From CAZITB01 sp964542055 (GTDB lineage: Bacteria > Planctomycetota > Phycisphaerae > Sedimentisphaerales > CAMDDF01): a stretch of 21,300 bases of DNA. The notes under the pieces are model-generated. The model had not been told where the DNA came from. It saw nothing but the letters and a program-made list of their open reading frames with translations, and did no database searches. The position numbers and the translations under genes are program-made. Location of the stretch: positions 1-21,300 of the forward strand of contig CAZITB010000039.1 in assembly GCA_964542055.1 (NCBI GenBank), in the 5' to 3' direction. Below, piece after piece: positions 1 through 7,725 of the stretch. The stretch's first letter is position 1, and the number at the start of each line of letters is the position of its first letter.

Positions 1-3000
1 GCGGGTCCATCGAGTAATAAGATTTTTATGCTGCGCAATATTGATGCTGAAACAGCGATAACTACTTTAAAAGACCTCAATATCGGCGAAACCGTTAACA
101 AAGTGAAAAATGTGAATGCCCTAATTGTAACCGCTCAACCGTTAGAGTTGAAAAAAGCCCAGGCTGTGATCAATTTAATGGATTCTAAAAAGGACATGCA
201 GCTTAAAACGATCGCTTTTGAAAAGGATTATGATCTTATGAAGGCGTTTGCTTTGCTGGATGCGAGATTTGCGGATGTTGGTTTTGGAACTTTTACCGCC
301 CCGCCGATTCAGGATGTTCCGAATAAAGCGCTTTTGGACAGACTTAAAGATGGAAAAACTATAATTATAACCACGCCCGAGATGATGGAGCCGATCGAAG
401 AGACGCTGCAAAGATTTGTTTTGAAAAAAGAAGAAAAAAGTAAAGAGCAGAAAGAGGCAAGTCGCCCTGAAGGTATGGCTGTGGTCGATGAAGATAATCT
501 GGCAGATGTGATCAGGAAGGAAAAGGCTCCTGAGGTAGAAGATGTTAATGATGAGGCTGTAGCTAGTACGGATGAATTCGATATAGCCCAAGTGCTTGAA
601 AAAGCGGAAAAAGAACGTGAAGAGGAAATAGTAGAAAAGCGGACGGAGATTGCGGGGCAACTGCCGGTTGCTGAAGAAGAGGTCGAAGATGGCCGTATGG
701 TTATTGAGCTTACCAAAGAGGACCTCGAGGAAAAGGCCCAGCAGCGAGATCAGGATGAAGAGCTGCTTGAGATGCTTAAAGAGTTCGGTAAATTTGAAAA
801 AACTAACGGTGAACGTGAAGATATTATAGATGTACCACAGGCCAAGGCTGAACCTAATAAGCCGGTAGTTGAACTTGCCAATCCGATAATACCTGATGGT
901 AATATGGTTTTGGAATTGCAATTGCCTGAAAGAGTCAATGTTCTTAACCTGCTGGATTTGCTTGGTGAGTACATGGGTTTGGACTATATTTATGATGAGA
1001 CGAAGATACGGGGCGATATAACATTGAAAGTTCAGGGGCCAATTACGATAAGAGATCTTTATGCTTATGTGGAAGCGATTTTGAAATCTAAAGGTTTCGC
1101 AATGGTTCGCGGTCGCGGTAAGCTGGTTATGATAGTACCGGTTGCAGAAGCTATCTCTTACGATCCGCAGCTAATCGGTAAGGACCGTGAAGTGAGGGCG
1201 GGTAATGTTTTTGTTACCAATGTTTTTGAGCTTAGTTATGTTGATACAGTTACGGCATCTAAATTGCTGACGGAGATGAAGCTTGGTGCTTCGATAGTTC
1301 AGGTACCAGAGGCACAGACTATCATTGTGACCGATTATGCGAACAGGATGCAGCGAATAGAAGATTTGCTGAATTTGATAGATAAGCCTGGCGTGCCCAA
1401 GGAAGTTGTGTTCAGGCAGGTAGAATATATTTCGGTAACCAGTTTGATACCAAAGCTGGAAAAATTAGCGGAAGAGCTGGGTTCGGTAGGGATTGCAACA
1501 ACAATCGAGGCAACCACGCCGGGACAGCCAGAACGGAATGTTCGGGTTGTACGTGGCAGACGTGTAAGAAATCAACAGCCCAGCCCGGCACCTGAATCGC
1601 CGGATGTTCCTGCGGAAAAGATGGTATTTTTAGAGGCGGATGAAAGGACCAACAGGATTATTATGATCGGGTCTGCTGATCAGTTGGGTATTGTTGATGA
1701 GCTGATAGATTCGCTTGATATTAAGCAAAAGGATTTCCGTGAAATTAAGTTGTATGAAATTGTCAATGTTGCCGCTGAAGAAGTTCAGAGCAAGCTGGCG
1801 GAACTTGAAATCGCGGGAGATGTTCAAAAGACTCAAACGCGGCGAACGGCTGCGAGCCCAAGAGGTGCAGCTGCCAGGCAGGCGCCAAATCAACCTGGAG
1901 CACAAGCAACAACTTTAGAAGAGGAAACCTCTGTGGGAGAACTTGCGCAGGTGGTACTTCTTGAGGCGACAAATTCGCTGCTGGTCAATGCGACGCCTGA
2001 ACAGCATGAGCAGATACAGATGATAATTGCATATATTGATCAGATAGCGTTGGAATCATCGACTCCTTATGTAGTTTATCCGCTGGAAAACCAGGACCCT
2101 AAAATTCTGGCAGAGACGCTGAACGAGATAGTATCGAAGACGATCGCAACTCAAGATGAACAAGGCAAAGTAGTACAGGTTCCCTCAACTGAAGAGCAGG
2201 ATATTACCATTGTTCCTGATTCTGGAACGTTTTCGGTAATTGTTTACGCGAGCAGGAAAAATCAGGAGTGGATCGGGCAGTTGGTTTCAAGGCTTGACAG
2301 GAGAAGACCTCAGGTTTTGATAAATGTTTCACTTGTAGAGATCAGTGACACAGACAATTTTGAGTTTGATCTTAATGTAGTAGCAAATTTACAAGATGAT
2401 GTAGTAGATAATATTCAACTTTCTCCGGAAAATATTAATGCAACCAATGACGTTGCTGAATTAAAGTGGGGCAATACTTTTCAGGGTTTCTGGACGGCTG
2501 ATAAAATCCAGGTACTTTTGAATACAGTTGAAAGCAAAGGTTATGGTAGAGTGCTGGCACAGCCTAAAATTCTGGTAAATGACAATGAAGAAGGTCTGAT
2601 CAGCACATCAGAAACGACTCATGTTGCATTGACTACCCAAAGTTTCCCTGGCGAAGGAACAACACCGGTTGAAAGCACGGTATTTGAACCCTACGATGCC
2701 AAAATTGAGCTTGCTATAACACCGAATATTGGTGAGGGAGATCTGCTGAGGCTGACGGTTGAGATGACAAGGGAAGATTTTACTGAAGTTCCTGCGGATG
2801 CTCCGCCAGATTATGCCAGAAGTAATGTAAATACAATAGTTACTGTACCAGACGGCAGTACGATCATCCTTGGAGGACTTACAAAGCTAAACCAAGGTAA
2901 AAATACAACCAAAGTCCCTTTGCTTGGTGATCTGCCACTGATTGGTGGAGCTTTCAGAAGCATAAACAATTTAAATGATTCCACCAAACTTTATGTCTTT

Positions 3001-3177
3001 GTTAAAGCGAATATTTTAAGGCCTGATGATACACTTGGTGTTGGACAGTTAAAGAGAATTTCTGAGCGCAACAGGGAAGAGTTCGAAAAAGATGAACGAG
3101 AATTTCAGAAGTATGAAAGCTGGCCGGGTGTTAAGCCCGATCCGCTTGATCCTATCAGAGTACTTGATACGGAGTAA
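1..3177 (+). CDS. gspD: Type II secretion system secretin GspD (5' partial), with large N-terminal extension
   Basis: This is the outer-membrane channel subunit of the type II secretion system. The frame is open from base 1, so the gene begins upstream; 1058 residues are visible (numbered from base 1). Residues ~1-60 look like a short secretin N1-type fold, and ~150-300 are a highly charged Glu/Lys-rich, probably coiled or disordered stretch. An N0-like domain lies at ~301-390, N1 at ~399-465, and further N-type repeats with Pro/Gln/Arg-rich inserts at ~466-770. The secretin core starts near 772 (VLINVSLVEI). It contains the signature VPDGSTIILGGL near 949 followed by KVPLLGDLPLIGGAF, and a charged tail of about 50 residues ends the protein. 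N0 is usually the first mature domain of GspD, so the material before it is unusual. gspE follows after 29 bp. The secretin call is very sure; GspD rather than PilQ rests on the neighbouring gsp genes. Confidence 0.93.
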   Translation, partial: AGPSSNKIFMLRNIDAETAITTLKDLNIGETVNKVKNVNALIVTAQPLELKKAQAVINLMDSKKDMQLKTIAFEKDYDLMKAFALLDARFADVGFGTFTAPPIQDVPNKALLDRLKDGKTIIITTPEMMEPIEETLQRFVLKKEEKSKEQKEASRPEGMAVVDEDNLADVIRKEKAPEVEDVNDEAVASTDEFDIAQVLEKAEKEREEEIVEKRTEIAGQLPVAEEEVEDGRMVIELTKEDLEEKAQQRDQDEELLEMLKEFGKFEKTNGEREDIIDVPQAKAEPNKPVVELANPIIPDGNMVLELQLPERVNVLNLLDLLGEYMGLDYIYDETKIRGDITLKVQGPITIRDLYAYVEAILKSKGFAMVRGRGKLVMIVPVAEAISYDPQLIGKDREVRAGNVFVTNVFELSYVDTVTASKLLTEMKLGASIVQVPEAQTIIVTDYANRMQRIEDLLNLIDKPGVPKEVVFRQVEYISVTSLIPKLEKLAEELGSVGIATTIEATTPGQPERNVRVVRGRRVRNQQPSPAPESPDVPAEKMVFLEADERTNRIIMIGSADQLGIVDELIDSLDIKQKDFREIKLYEIVNVAAEEVQSKLAELEIAGDVQKTQTRRTAASPRGAAARQAPNQPGAQATTLEEETSVGELAQVVLLEATNSLLVNATPEQHEQIQMIIAYIDQIALESSTPYVVYPLENQDPKILAETLNEIVSKTIATQDEQGKVVQVPSTEEQDITIVPDSGTFSVIVYASRKNQEWIGQLVSRLDRRRPQVLINVSLVEISDTDNFEFDLNVVANLQDDVVDNIQLSPENINATNDVAELKWGNTFQGFWTADKIQVLLNTVESKGYGRVLAQPKILVNDNEEGLISTSETTHVALTTQSFPGEGTTPVESTVFEPYDAKIELAITPNIGEGDLLRLTVEMTREDFTEVPADAPPDYARSNVNTIVTVPDGSTIILGGLTKLNQGKNTTKVPLLGDLPLIGGAFRSINNLNDSTKLYVFVKANILRPDDTLGVGQLKRISERNREEFEKDEREFQKYESWPGVKPDPLDPIRVLDTE

Positions 3178-3206
3178 ATCCAAGTTTAGACCCATAAGTA
3201 TAAGTT

Positions 3207-4907
3207 ATGAAGAATTTATTGATAAATATTGCTAAAAGCAGCGGGATAGTTGACGCTGATACATTGAAGAATTATCTGGAGGAGAATTCCGAGGATACTC
3301 GACGGCTTGACGAGGTTTTGCTAAGCTGCCCTTCCTTTACGGAAGATAAGGTTTTGAAGCTGTTTGCGGAGGCGCTGGGTATGGACTTTCTTGATGAGAT
3401 AGATACGTCCAAGGTGCCGGAGGCTTTTATTGAGAAAGTTCCTGCCGGTTACGCTCAGCAGCATTATCTAATCGGAGTTGAGGTCAACAACGGCGATATG
3501 ACAGTTGTATCGGCGAGGCCGCTGGATACTAATTCATTTGATAATATATCGAAGATGGTCGGTAAGCCTGTAGTTGCGGCGATATCTAGCAGGACGAATA
3601 TTACAGCGGCGATTGATATTGCCTATGAGCAGAAATCGACCGTGATCGATGAAGTGGCGGAGGAGCTTGATTCTCAAAATCTCGATGCTCTTGCCGATGA
3701 GGCTTCGCATGCGGATGATCTGCTTAATGTGGTGAACAGGCCGCCGGTTATCAGGCTGGTCAACGATATACTTTTCCGTGCGCTTCAGCTTAGGGCCAGT
3801 GATATTCATGTGCATCCTTATGAAACGAAGATTCAGATTCGGTATCGTATTGACGGTATTTTGTACGATGTTTTGAGTTTGAACAGGGCTATATTGCCGC
3901 TGGTGATATCGCGTATCAAGATTATGGCGGGTATGGATATCGCTGAGCGAAGGATGCCGCAGGATGGAAGGTGTTCGGTTAGGCTGGGACAGAGAGAAAT
4001 CGATTTGCGTGTCAGTACTGTTCCGACAAGTTATGGCGAGAGATGCGTTATAAGGTTATTGGATAAGAGCAGCGGTTTGTTTGAGCTGGACGAGCTTGGA
4101 TTGAGCAAGGAAGACGGTAAGAAGCTTGATTCGTTAATTAACCGTTCGCATGGAGTGTTTTTTGTTACCGGTCCGACAGGTTCGGGTAAGAGTACGACGC
4201 TTTATGCGAGTTTGAACAGGATAGATTCGACGGTTAAGAATGTGATGACCATCGAAGACCCGATCGAGTATCAGCTTGATGGTATAAGCCAGATGCAGGT
4301 TGCCCGCAAGAAAGGTATGACATTTATTACGGCGCTGCGTCATGTTTTGAGGCAGGACCCTGATGTGATCATGGTNNNNNNNNNNGTTCGTGACGAGGAA
4401 ACTGCGAGAATGGCGATTCAGTCATCGCTGACCGGTCACCTTGTTTTCAGTACGCTGCATACAAATGATTCAGCGGGTGCGGTGAGCAGACTGCTGGATT
4501 TTAATATCGAGCCATACCTGGTGAGTTCTTCGGTTGTGGCGGTGCTGGCACAGAGGCTTGTCAGAAGGATATGTCCCGATTGCAAGCAGAGTTATAAGGC
4601 GCCGGCTCATGAGATTCGAGAGCTGGGTATTGGGATCGATAGCAGTAAACAGGAATTTTTTATCGGCGGCGGCTGTGAGAAGTGTTTCAATACCGGGTAC
4701 AGGGGCCGAACGGGAATTTATGAATTGATGGAAATAAATGAGGATATGCGAGAACTTATCTATAACCGCAAAAGTGCCGGCGATATTAAGAAGGCGGCTC
4801 TTGAGATGGGTATGCATACTTTGAGGATGGATGGCGCGAGGAAGGTTCTCAGTGGTGAGACGACGATAGCGGAAGTTTTGAGAGTTACCCAGGCGGATAC
4901 GATTTAG
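3207..4907 (+). CDS. gspE: Type II secretion assembly ATPase GspE
   Basis: This cytoplasmic hexameric ATPase powers pseudopilus assembly. The 566-residue length is normal for GspE/PilB. The N-terminal ~150 residues form a GspE/MshE-type N domain. The region from residue ~197 (SDIHVHPYE) begins the conserved NTPase N2 part. Walker A is GPTGSGKS at 322-329. The Walker B region (DPDVIM, then VRDEET) is interrupted by ten undetermined bases at 4376-4385. The zinc-binding tetracysteine pair CPDC (456-459) and CEKC (490-493) is intact and typical of GspE. The frame stays open through the gap, so I read the gene as functional with an assembly hole, not as a pseudogene. ATG 3207 has no strong ribosome-binding site. 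It lies 29 bp after gspD and 8 bp before gspF, which supports one transcript. Confidence 0.95.
   Translation: MKNLLINIAKSSGIVDADTLKNYLEENSEDTRRLDEVLLSCPSFTEDKVLKLFAEALGMDFLDEIDTSKVPEAFIEKVPAGYAQQHYLIGVEVNNGDMTVVSARPLDTNSFDNISKMVGKPVVAAISSRTNITAAIDIAYEQKSTVIDEVAEELDSQNLDALADEASHADDLLNVVNRPPVIRLVNDILFRALQLRASDIHVHPYETKIQIRYRIDGILYDVLSLNRAILPLVISRIKIMAGMDIAERRMPQDGRCSVRLGQREIDLRVSTVPTSYGERCVIRLLDKSSGLFELDELGLSKEDGKKLDSLINRSHGVFFVTGPTGSGKSTTLYASLNRIDSTVKNVMTIEDPIEYQLDGISQMQVARKKGMTFITALRHVLRQDPDVIMXXXXVRDEETARMAIQSSLTGHLVFSTLHTNDSAGAVSRLLDFNIEPYLVSSSVVAVLAQRLVRRICPDCKQSYKAPAHEIRELGIGIDSSKQEFFIGGGCEKCFNTGYRGRTGIYELMEINEDMRELIYNRKSAGDIKKAALEMGMHTLRMDGARKVLSGETTIAEVLRVTQADTI
4376..4385. other. 10-N assembly gap inside gspE
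   Basis: Ten consecutive N bases interrupt gspE at its Walker B motif. The family consensus M-V-G-E-x-R-D-E would need seven unknown bases between the last read base before the gap and the GTT codon after it. The run is therefore probably a fixed-length scaffold placeholder three bases too long. Ten and seven agree modulo three, which is why the frame survives. Confidence 0.95.
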
Positions 4908-4915
4908 GTTAAACA

Positions 4916-6133
4916 ATGCCAAGATTTACATATAGCGCAATAGAAGTTAATGGTAAGACGACCAAGGGTTCTTTGACCGCGGAGAGTGCTTATGTGGCGA
5001 GGAAGCAGCTTCGGGCGAGACGTTTGCACCCTGTGAATATCAAGCAGGCCAGCGGTGATGAACAGGCGAAGAAAACGCTTATGGCTTTTGTCGGCGGCGG
5101 CGGTGCCAAGGGACAGGTTCTTGAATTTACAAAGCAGCTTGCGACATTGCTGGCTGCGGATATTAAGCTGACCGATGCCCTGGGGGTATTGAGCCAGCAG
5201 GTAACGGTGAGACGATTTAAAAATGCGGTGATCGATATTCGCGACAGAGTGATATCGGGTGAATCTTTTGCCGATTCGATAGAGGATTACACCGATTATT
5301 TTGATGTGATCTATATCAGCATGGTGCGTGTTGGTGAAGTGACCGGAACGCTTGACAAGAGTTTGGGCGATATTGCGGAATTTATGGAGAAAAAGCAGAA
5401 GGCTGAGACGAAGGTTATCACGGTGATGATTTATCCGGTGATTTTGATATTTGTTTGTCTTACCGCTGTGCTGATTTTGACGACCTTTGTAATTCCTAAA
5501 ATTACTGAGCAGATAATTAAAACCGGCCAGGAGCTGCCGACGCTGACAAGGCTGATGATGGATTTCAGTTATATGCTGCGGAGTTACTGGTGGGTATTTT
5601 TCGGTGCGATATTTTTGATAGTTTATTTGCTGAGGCGGTTTTTCGCTACGGAAAAAGGCGCGTTTTTGCGTGATAAAACTTTGTTGAACTTGCCGGTGTT
5701 CGGGAAGCTGCTCAGGCAGAGAGTTGTGGCGCGGTTTGCCTCGACTCTTTCTACGCTTTTGAGCGCGGGGCTGTCGATGGCGGAGTCTTTGAAGATCGTT
5801 GCGGAAGTTACAGGTAACGCAGTGATGAACCGTTCGGTCAGAAAGGCGAGGGAGAGGATTTTGTCCGGTGCGGATATTGCAACGCCCTTGCGTGATAGCG
5901 GAGTTATCGATCCTGCGACGACGCATATGATCAGCGTGGGTGAGAAATCGGGCGAGCTTGAAACGATGTTAAATAAAATCAGTGAGTCTTTGGAATCGAC
6001 GTCGGATGTTGTTATTGAGAGATTGAGCGCGGCTACTGAGCCGATAATCATAGTGGTGATGGCAGTAATTGTCGGAGTTATAGCTTATGCGACGATATTG
6101 CCAATACTGCAGTTTTCAGCAGGAAACTTTTAG
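4916..6133 (+). CDS. gspF: Type II secretion inner-membrane platform protein GspF
   Basis: This polytopic inner-membrane protein connects the GspE ATPase to the pseudopilus. It has 405 residues, the normal length. It opens with the family start MPRFTYSAIE and holds two copies of the cytoplasmic GspF domain: the first around residues 67-165 (FTKQLATLLAADIKLTDAL) and the second around 265-370 (FASTLSTLLSAGLSMAESL). Three hydrophobic segments fit the GspF topology: ~167-193, ~213-232 and ~375-398. The ATG lies 8 bp after the gspE stop, so translation is probably coupled. A 340-residue open frame on the opposite strand covers much of the gene; its Arg/His/Gln-rich product looks like a shadow of codon usage here. 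Confidence 0.94.
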   Translation: MPRFTYSAIEVNGKTTKGSLTAESAYVARKQLRARRLHPVNIKQASGDEQAKKTLMAFVGGGGAKGQVLEFTKQLATLLAADIKLTDALGVLSQQVTVRRFKNAVIDIRDRVISGESFADSIEDYTDYFDVIYISMVRVGEVTGTLDKSLGDIAEFMEKKQKAETKVITVMIYPVILIFVCLTAVLILTTFVIPKITEQIIKTGQELPTLTRLMMDFSYMLRSYWWVFFGAIFLIVYLLRRFFATEKGAFLRDKTLLNLPVFGKLLRQRVVARFASTLSTLLSAGLSMAESLKIVAEVTGNAVMNRSVRKARERILSGADIATPLRDSGVIDPATTHMISVGEKSGELETMLNKISESLESTSDVVIERLSAATEPIIIVVMAVIVGVIAYATILPILQFSAGNF

Positions 6134-6141
6134 TTAACAGA

Positions 6142-6156
6142 TGGCATTTTTTGCCA
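6142..6156 (+). other. Small inverted repeat between gspF and gspG
   Basis: TGGCA, five T bases and TGCCA form a perfect 5-bp stem just upstream of the gspG ribosome-binding site and just after gspF. It is too short and lacks a following T run, so it is not a convincing terminator. It could be an RNA-processing or stability element for the major pseudopilin message, or chance. Confidence 0.25.
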
Positions 6157-6183
6157 GTAGTAAATTCAAGGGAGAATTTTAAA

Positions 6184-6636
6184 ATGGAAAAAAGCAGAAG
6201 GAAAAATTTTAATAGAGCCGGTTTTACAATGGTGGAACTTATGGCGGTACTGATAATTCTTGGTTTGCTTGCGACGGCAGTTGTGATGAATTTTGCCGGT
6301 AGAGTTGATACTGCCAGAGTCGAAACTACAAAGGCGAATCTTAAGCTGCTGCATAATGCGGTTTTGCAGTTTAAAATGGATACGGGTCAGTTCCCTTCTG
6401 AAGAGGATGGTTTGTATGCTTTGCTTGAACAGCCTATGGATGTTAGGAACTGGCAAAGCGGGGGCTACCTGGAAACCACTGATATTCCCAAAGACGGCTG
6501 GGGCAATGATTTTGTTTATATTCGTTTTCCTGAAAGCGGCAAACCTTTCGCGGTAAAAAGTTATGGAGCCGACGGCGATGACGGCGGTGAAGAAGGTACG
6601 CCTGACCAGGACCTTTACAGCACAGATGCTTATTAG
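6184..6636 (+). CDS. gspG: Major pseudopilin GspG
   Basis: This is the major subunit of the T2SS periplasmic pseudopilus. I start it at ATG 6184, giving 150 residues, because an AAGGGAG Shine-Dalgarno sequence lies 9 bases upstream; the frame also allows TTG at 6151. The basic leader ends at Gly13, and prepilin peptidase cleavage gives a mature start FTMVELMAVLIILGLLA with Glu at +5. A hydrophobic helix follows, then the GspG globular domain with the usual LKLLHNAVLQFKMDTGQFPS helix and DGWGNDFVY motif. The C-terminal SYGADGDDGG stretch matches the calcium-binding loop of the family. It is the best-matching pseudopilin of the set and is flanked by gspF and gspH. Confidence 0.95.
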   Translation: MEKSRRKNFNRAGFTMVELMAVLIILGLLATAVVMNFAGRVDTARVETTKANLKLLHNAVLQFKMDTGQFPSEEDGLYALLEQPMDVRNWQSGGYLETTDIPKDGWGNDFVYIRFPESGKPFAVKSYGADGDDGGEEGTPDQDLYSTDAY

Positions 6637-6657
6637 TCTGCAATTGTTAGGTTGTTT

Positions 6658-7206
6658 ATGCGACCTGTAAAAAGTAAAAATCGAACAGGGGTCGTTTTAG
6701 TAGAATTGATCGTGGCGGTGGTTGTGATCGGCTTGCTTACGATGCTTGCATTTATGAACATGACCGGTCTAGTTGCCAAAAGCCAGTTCGAAGTCAAGGC
6801 AGAGAAATTGATCAACCTATTAGAGATGACTTGTCAGTCTGCACAGGAGACCGGGCGGCGTTATGAGATTCTTTTTGATCCTGTTGACCAGTACTATGAA
6901 GTTATGGAGTTTTCCGTAGATGATGCGGAGTCGGATGATTTTGAGAGGCTGGTGGAAAGCGGCGAATTTGATGAGAAGTTTTTTCTTTCGTATATTCAAT
7001 TTGATGATTTCGAATATACGGATGAAAACGCGGCGATTTTCCGGATAGGATTGGCTGGGTATCAGTACGGCGGGAAGATCGTGGTGTTTGATGAAGAAGC
7101 GAATCCTTATTCGATAATTGTAAGCAGAGTGAATTGCTCGGTTGAGATTTTGCCGGGCGATGTTGATCTTTTATTGCCGAGAGATAAAGATGATATGCCC
7201 TTCTAA
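6658..7206 (+). CDS. gspH: Minor pseudopilin, GspH-like
   Basis: This is a prepilin-like protein of 182 residues, placed by order and N-terminus as GspH. ATG 6658 is preferred over TTG 6652, with a TTAGG sequence upstream. The short basic leader ends at Gly11, and the mature part begins VVLVELIVAVVVIGLLTML with Glu at +5. The +1 residue is Val rather than the usual Phe or Met. The globular part resembles the GspH/FimT fold only weakly. It contains an acidic stretch (about residues 83-120), suggesting a secreted and strongly acidic domain. The 3' end overlaps gspI by 17 bp. The pseudopilin call is sure; the H assignment comes mainly from operon order. Confidence 0.75.
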   Translation: MRPVKSKNRTGVVLVELIVAVVVIGLLTMLAFMNMTGLVAKSQFEVKAEKLINLLEMTCQSAQETGRRYEILFDPVDQYYEVMEFSVDDAESDDFERLVESGEFDEKFFLSYIQFDDFEYTDENAAIFRIGLAGYQYGGKIVVFDEEANPYSIIVSRVNCSVEILPGDVDLLLPRDKDDMPF

Positions 7207-7720
7207 AAGAGAGTTTAATAGCGGCAAAGGTTTTACGCTTGTTGAGGTTGCGGCAGGAATTGTTATTTTGACAATGATAGCTGGGAGTCTGCTTACGGCT
7301 TTGAACGGGTATATTGATAAAGCTACTAATCATGATTTGAAGATGAAAGCGTTCGAGGTTGCTCGAGAGAATATGGAGCAGTTGCTAGGGACGCAGACTG
7401 TGAAGGATGTTACTAATTTCGGTTTTTCGCAGGAGTATCCTGAGATCGAATGGGAAACTACGATTGAGAGTTTTTATGAGCCGACCGGTTCTCAAATGTG
7501 GGTTCGTGCTGTGTGTAAGTCGAGGTATTTTGACAGCGAGGATAAAGAGCAGGAGATTGTTTTGACGCACTGGCTGACGAATGTCAGTAAACAGCAGATG
7601 AACAAGATTCAGGCTCACCAGCGAAAACTTGATGAGTTTGAACGAAACTATCCCGTGGAACAGGAGATGCCGGATTTCAATGATTTTGATTTAGGTGATT
7701 TGTTTCCAGGATTTAATTAA
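7190..7720 (+). CDS. gspI: Minor pseudopilin, GspI-like
   Basis: This prepilin-like protein has 176 residues from ATG 7190. The frame extends upstream inside gspH to 7142, but the leader MICPSKREFNSGKG is the sensible prepilin signal. Cleavage after Gly14 gives FTLVEVAAGIVILTMIAGSLL, with Phe at +1 and Glu at +5. The rest (helix with VARENMEQLL, then strands around EWETTIESF and VRAVCKSRYF) is compatible with a small GspI-type globular domain. The C-terminus ends in an Asp/Phe-rich tail (MPDFNDFDLGDLFPGFN) not expected for GspI. It overlaps gspH by 17 bp and precedes gspJ by 5 bp. The I identity rests on position and N-terminus. Confidence 0.72.
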   Translation: MICPSKREFNSGKGFTLVEVAAGIVILTMIAGSLLTALNGYIDKATNHDLKMKAFEVARENMEQLLGTQTVKDVTNFGFSQEYPEIEWETTIESFYEPTGSQMWVRAVCKSRYFDSEDKEQEIVLTHWLTNVSKQQMNKIQAHQRKLDEFERNYPVEQEMPDFNDFDLGDLFPGFN

Positions 7721-7725
7721 AAAAG

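Noticed and set aside
175..921. 248-residue minus-strand frame opposite gspD
   Set aside because: Its Phe/Arg-rich product is the complement of the Glu/Lys-rich secretin linker; no gene features are seen.
4376..4385. Frameshift or pseudogene in gspE
   Set aside because: The gap length is compatible with an intact frame, and all motifs on both sides are in the same frame.
4904..5926. 340-residue open frame on the minus strand opposite gspF
   Set aside because: It lies wholly over gspF, which has clear domains. Its product is Arg/His/Gln-rich with no recognisable motif, typical of a codon-usage shadow.
6151..6183. Longer GspG beginning at TTG 6151
   Set aside because: A good Shine-Dalgarno sequence precedes ATG 6184, and the leader from 6184 already has a proper basic prepilin signal.
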